Positions 61,295 to 64,000 of a stretch of DNA of 64,000 nt are shown piece after piece. Location of the stretch: positions 1,477,675-1,541,674 of the forward strand of contig VXAI01000087.1 in the NCBI GenBank assembly GCA_013399305.1, in the 5' to 3' direction. The translations under genes were made by a program, and so were the position numbers. The stretch comes from Rostratula benghalensis. Taxonomy: Eukaryota; Chordata; Aves; Charadriiformes; Rostratulidae. Every line of letters starts with the position of its first letter. Position 1 is the first letter of the stretch. The notes under the pieces were generated by a model. The model searched no databases, was not told where the DNA came from, and saw only the letters and a list, made by a program, of their open reading frames with translations.

Positions 61295-61375
61295 GTGTGG
61301 AAAATGAGGTGGACAGTTACCTGCCTTTGCCTAGGTCACAGAGGTAGGTAGTACTCCAACCAAATTCTTGTGCTT
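61295..61375 (-). mobile_element. Probable MIR fragment, minus strand
   Basis: The run tgtggaaaatgaggtggaca, then gttacctgcctttgcctagg and tcacagaggtaggtagtact, parallels the reverse complement of the MIR centre (aaactgaggcacagagaggt, taagtgacttgcccaaggtc, acacagctagtaagtgg). It is about 80 bp and diverged, but the block order is right. Confidence 0.45.
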
Positions 61376-62096
61376 TGTTTGCAGAGATCCCCCTGGTCTC
61401 TTGATGTTGTCCTCATGCATACTCCCTGGCAGCAGGGCTGGGTGCTGGACTGAGTCCATAGGTGAACTTTGCAAAACAGTGAGCAATGGGGATTATTTAA
61501 ATTCTACCAGGTTTAGGAAGGGGAAAGAGGGAATGAAATAAAAACACTAAAGACTATCCCCGGAGGGGTCGGGCAGTGCCTACAGATGGAAACTGGTGGG
61601 TTTTCTTTTGCAATGTGTGTAAATCCAGACTCCCTTCCCTTCCTCCCCACACTCTCCTGGGAGCTTCTCCTGAATTGTAGCTCCCTTGACGTGGCCCTCA
61701 GAGCGGTGTGTGGCTCTCTGCCACAGTGTTTCTAGCTCTCTTTGGGATACAAACTTTGGGCTTCATTCAAGAAAGCACTTAGGCATGTGTAATTCCTTAA
61801 ATTTCAATGTGACTATTCATGAGCATAGTGTTAGCACATATTTAATTGCCTTTCTGAATGTGGGCCAAAATAGAGAGTATCCCAGGAGTGCATGGGAAAG
61901 AGACTTAGTTTTCAGTGCTTTCATAGAGATAGCTGCTCCACTTAGAAACATTTGCAAATGGTTTGGGACTTTTTGCTAGCACTTTTCTAGAGGGTAAAGC
62001 AGGCAAGTAACCCTACTGCAAATGAGATGAGGAGCTCCTGTGTCTGCACCACCCCAAGGGGGAGGACTCACATGAGAATTGATACTTTTTCTCACT

Positions 62097-62114
62097 TTTT
62101 TTTTTTTTTTTTTT
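62097..62114. repeat. Poly-T run, 18 bp
   Basis: The T run sits between tctcac and atgtctgcc. It is a homopolymer with no associated retrocopy recognised. Confidence 0.85.
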
Positions 62115-63826
62115 ATGTCTGCCAAACAAGTGCTCAGCTCCGATGTTCTACCCATCCACTTGTGCATTTATCAATTTTTTTTATTATCGTCCTTTGGGAA
62201 AGAACTCTGGATTTGGAGTATTCACTTGCGCAAGTAAAAATAGAAGAGAAAACTTTTAAAGTGTCTCATTTTTAAGACTCTGCTTTCCATTTTAAAAATA
62301 ACTGGAAGGTGATGAGGAGAAAAACATGCTTTTTATGGTAACTCTGACGTGGTAACAAACTGGAGATACACCACCAGTTACGGTGGTGCATTTCATTAGT
62401 CAACTCAAACTGCCACCCACTGCGTTCGACTGAAATTGTAAGTGAATGTGAAAACAACCAAGATCTTCAGCATTTACAACCAGCCCTTCACCAAATAGTG
62501 TAGATACCCTGCATTTTTCAATAGCAGCTCTTAAAACATGATGTGGGTTCTCAGGGAATAGCAGCAGTTTCCATTGGGCTTTCAGCTGATAACTGTGCCG
62601 GAATTTGAAAATTAAGCATTTTGCTTAAGATCTACGTTAATTTATCCATGTGTGGGTAATGATGGTGGAGAAGTCTGTGAGGAGGCTCATCTCATCTTAA
62701 AACAGATGTCTCTCAGAAATCTATTAGGTGGCTAACGGAAGGTGAGAAACCATTGCTTGATTTTCAGACCCCAGGTTGCAACCCTGGAAGCTGGCAACAA
62801 AAAAAACCCAAAACACCCTACTTTCCTCACAGTCACTTTCGGTGGTAGCTTGGCCTAGGATGGTCATGACCCACATAGGCAGGCGCCAATCCAGCTGAGC
62901 CACGCTGCAGATTAGCACACTGACCTCTGCTGCAGCCTGAGAGGGTTTGGGGTTGAGTCATGTGTGGGTGGGGGTAAGGCTTTCTCCTTCACAACCGGCA
63001 TTATTTTCACCGACTGCCGGGACGAGATGGGGGAGAAAGGTGGTTATTCAAACAAGTCTGCTTGTGTCCTGCTTGTGGCAGCATTGGACGGGACTGCTCA
63101 CCATGCTGGTGCTGAGGGTGGGAGTCCAGCCTCTGCTGTGGGCAAGAGGCTGCTGAAGCCTGGAGAGGGCACCTGGGTGGTGCCTTGGTAGCAATGAGGC
63201 CCCTGGGGTGCAGAATAGTCCCCTTCTTGAGGAGAGAGGCACAGCTGAGCCCCGGGATGGGGTTGCCCCTCTCCTGCTGCCCTCTGCAGAGTGCTGGGAG
63301 CGCTGGGGGATGGCTAGGATGCAATGGGGGCTTGGCTCAGTGCCTGTGTACTGCCCCATCCCACCTCTCCTCCTTCCCTCTCTGCAGCCGAGCTGCTCTT
63401 CATGGCGTAAAGGCTCCTTCACCTAAAGGATCCTGGACCATTCCCCATTTTGCAATGGGCAGAGCTGCTTTGGGCCGTAGGGTGAAAGCGGATTAAGCCA
63501 TGGTTCTTCCTTGCCACGTAAGAAATGGGGTCAGTGTGTGCAGGAGCTGACGATGCTACGCAGCAAAGTACATTGCTGATATTTCAATACGCTTCTCTGC
63601 CCCAGGTGACATGTGAGTATCTCCCTGACGGAGGTGAGAAATGCTTCTGAAAGACATATGAGAGAGCTCCGAAGGTAATGTCTGCTTTAACTGTTCCTCA
63701 GGAAGGTGGCCCAGGAAAGGCAAACCACAAAGGGATACTCACCTTTACACACAAGTACATTTTCACACGTCACCTGTGAGGATGATGATAATGCACGGAG
63801 ACAGGTAACATTAAGTTTGCCCAGGA

Positions 63827-63854
63827 AAAATGCAACTCTAAAAATGCAACTCTA
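63827..63854. repeat. 14 bp exact tandem duplication
   Basis: aaaatgcaactcta occurs twice in direct succession (63827-63840 and 63841-63854) with no mismatch. Confidence 0.92.
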
Positions 63855-63930
63855 AAGCAAAACTGGCCTATACAAATTAAACACACTACAACTGAAAGGG
63901 CTGTTTTAAAATTAGCAAACCTTGACCATT

Positions 63931-64000
63931 CACTTGTTGTTTGGTTTTTGTTTTAGGTTGGGTGGTTTTTTTTGGGTTTTTTTTTTTTTTTTTTTTTTTT
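63931..64000. repeat. T-rich low-complexity end of window
   Basis: The final 70 bp is TTG/TTTTG-type sequence passing into a T-run of about 25 that reaches the window edge. The true extent lies outside. Confidence 0.9.

Larger units (their letters stand above)
61217..63930. other. Non-genic stretch, no gene recognised
   Basis: Unique sequence with a MIR-like fragment at 61295-61375, a T-run at 62097-62114, a perfect 7 bp hairpin at 62369-62388 and a 14 bp tandem duplication at 63827-63854. 62.95-63.45 kb is GC-richer and has open frames on both strands without domains. Confidence 0.5.

Noticed and set aside
1..64000. Bacterial or phage-type systems (operons, CRISPR arrays, toxin-antitoxin pairs)
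   Set aside because: No regularly spaced repeats, no ribosome-binding-site-linked gene series and no long frames. The repeat content is that of a bird genome.

Overview
This 64 kb window looks like nuclear DNA from a bird. The main evidence is nine young copies of a CR1-type LINE. All are truncated at the 5' end, and several end in the avian CR1 tail built from ATTCTATG-like units. A complete 762 bp solo LTR resembles the large avian families whose ends read TGTCCTGGTTT...ACCACGACA. Stop codons are dense in all six frames, no open frame exceeds 237 codons, homopolymers and microsatellites are scattered throughout, and there is one N. There is no sign of operons, bacterial genes, plasmids or CRISPR arrays. 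I cannot tell the bird order from sequence alone.

No gene can be identified with confidence. The window is best read as intergenic DNA or the inside of a very long intron. Three short stretches have splice-site-like borders and protein-like open frames on the + strand (27604-27638, 52639-52721, 59597-59665). Their phases fit each other in order, and the last would encode a short amphipathic helix. They could be exons of one long gene, but splice-like borders are common by chance, so they are low-confidence leads. I did not recognise the encoded protein.

Layout. 1-13 kb: CR1 tails at 10-58 and 3350-3570, a MIR-type SINE at about 7490-7740, a G-rich GGGT repeat around the N at 9947, and a homeodomain-motif cluster at 11595-11754. 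13-26 kb: a CR1 at 12979-13337, an ancient CR1/L3-like relic at about 16340-16690, a poly-G run, and a minus-strand CR1 at 23110-23305. 26-40 kb: CR1 copies at 26199, 28074, 38006 and 39901, preceded by a GC/CpG-richer patch at 25.7-26.1 kb. 40-56 kb: a CR1 tail at 47108-47270, a decayed frame at 48584-49213, and the candidate exon at 52639. 56-64 kb: a second ancient CR1 relic, the candidate coiled-coil exon, the solo LTR at 60450-61211 with a perfect 5 bp target duplication, and a T-rich end.

Sequence between these features is unique or too old to classify by eye. I found no rRNA, tRNA or other structured RNA gene. I also found no endogenous viral coding region: the LTR has no internal viral genes beside it.
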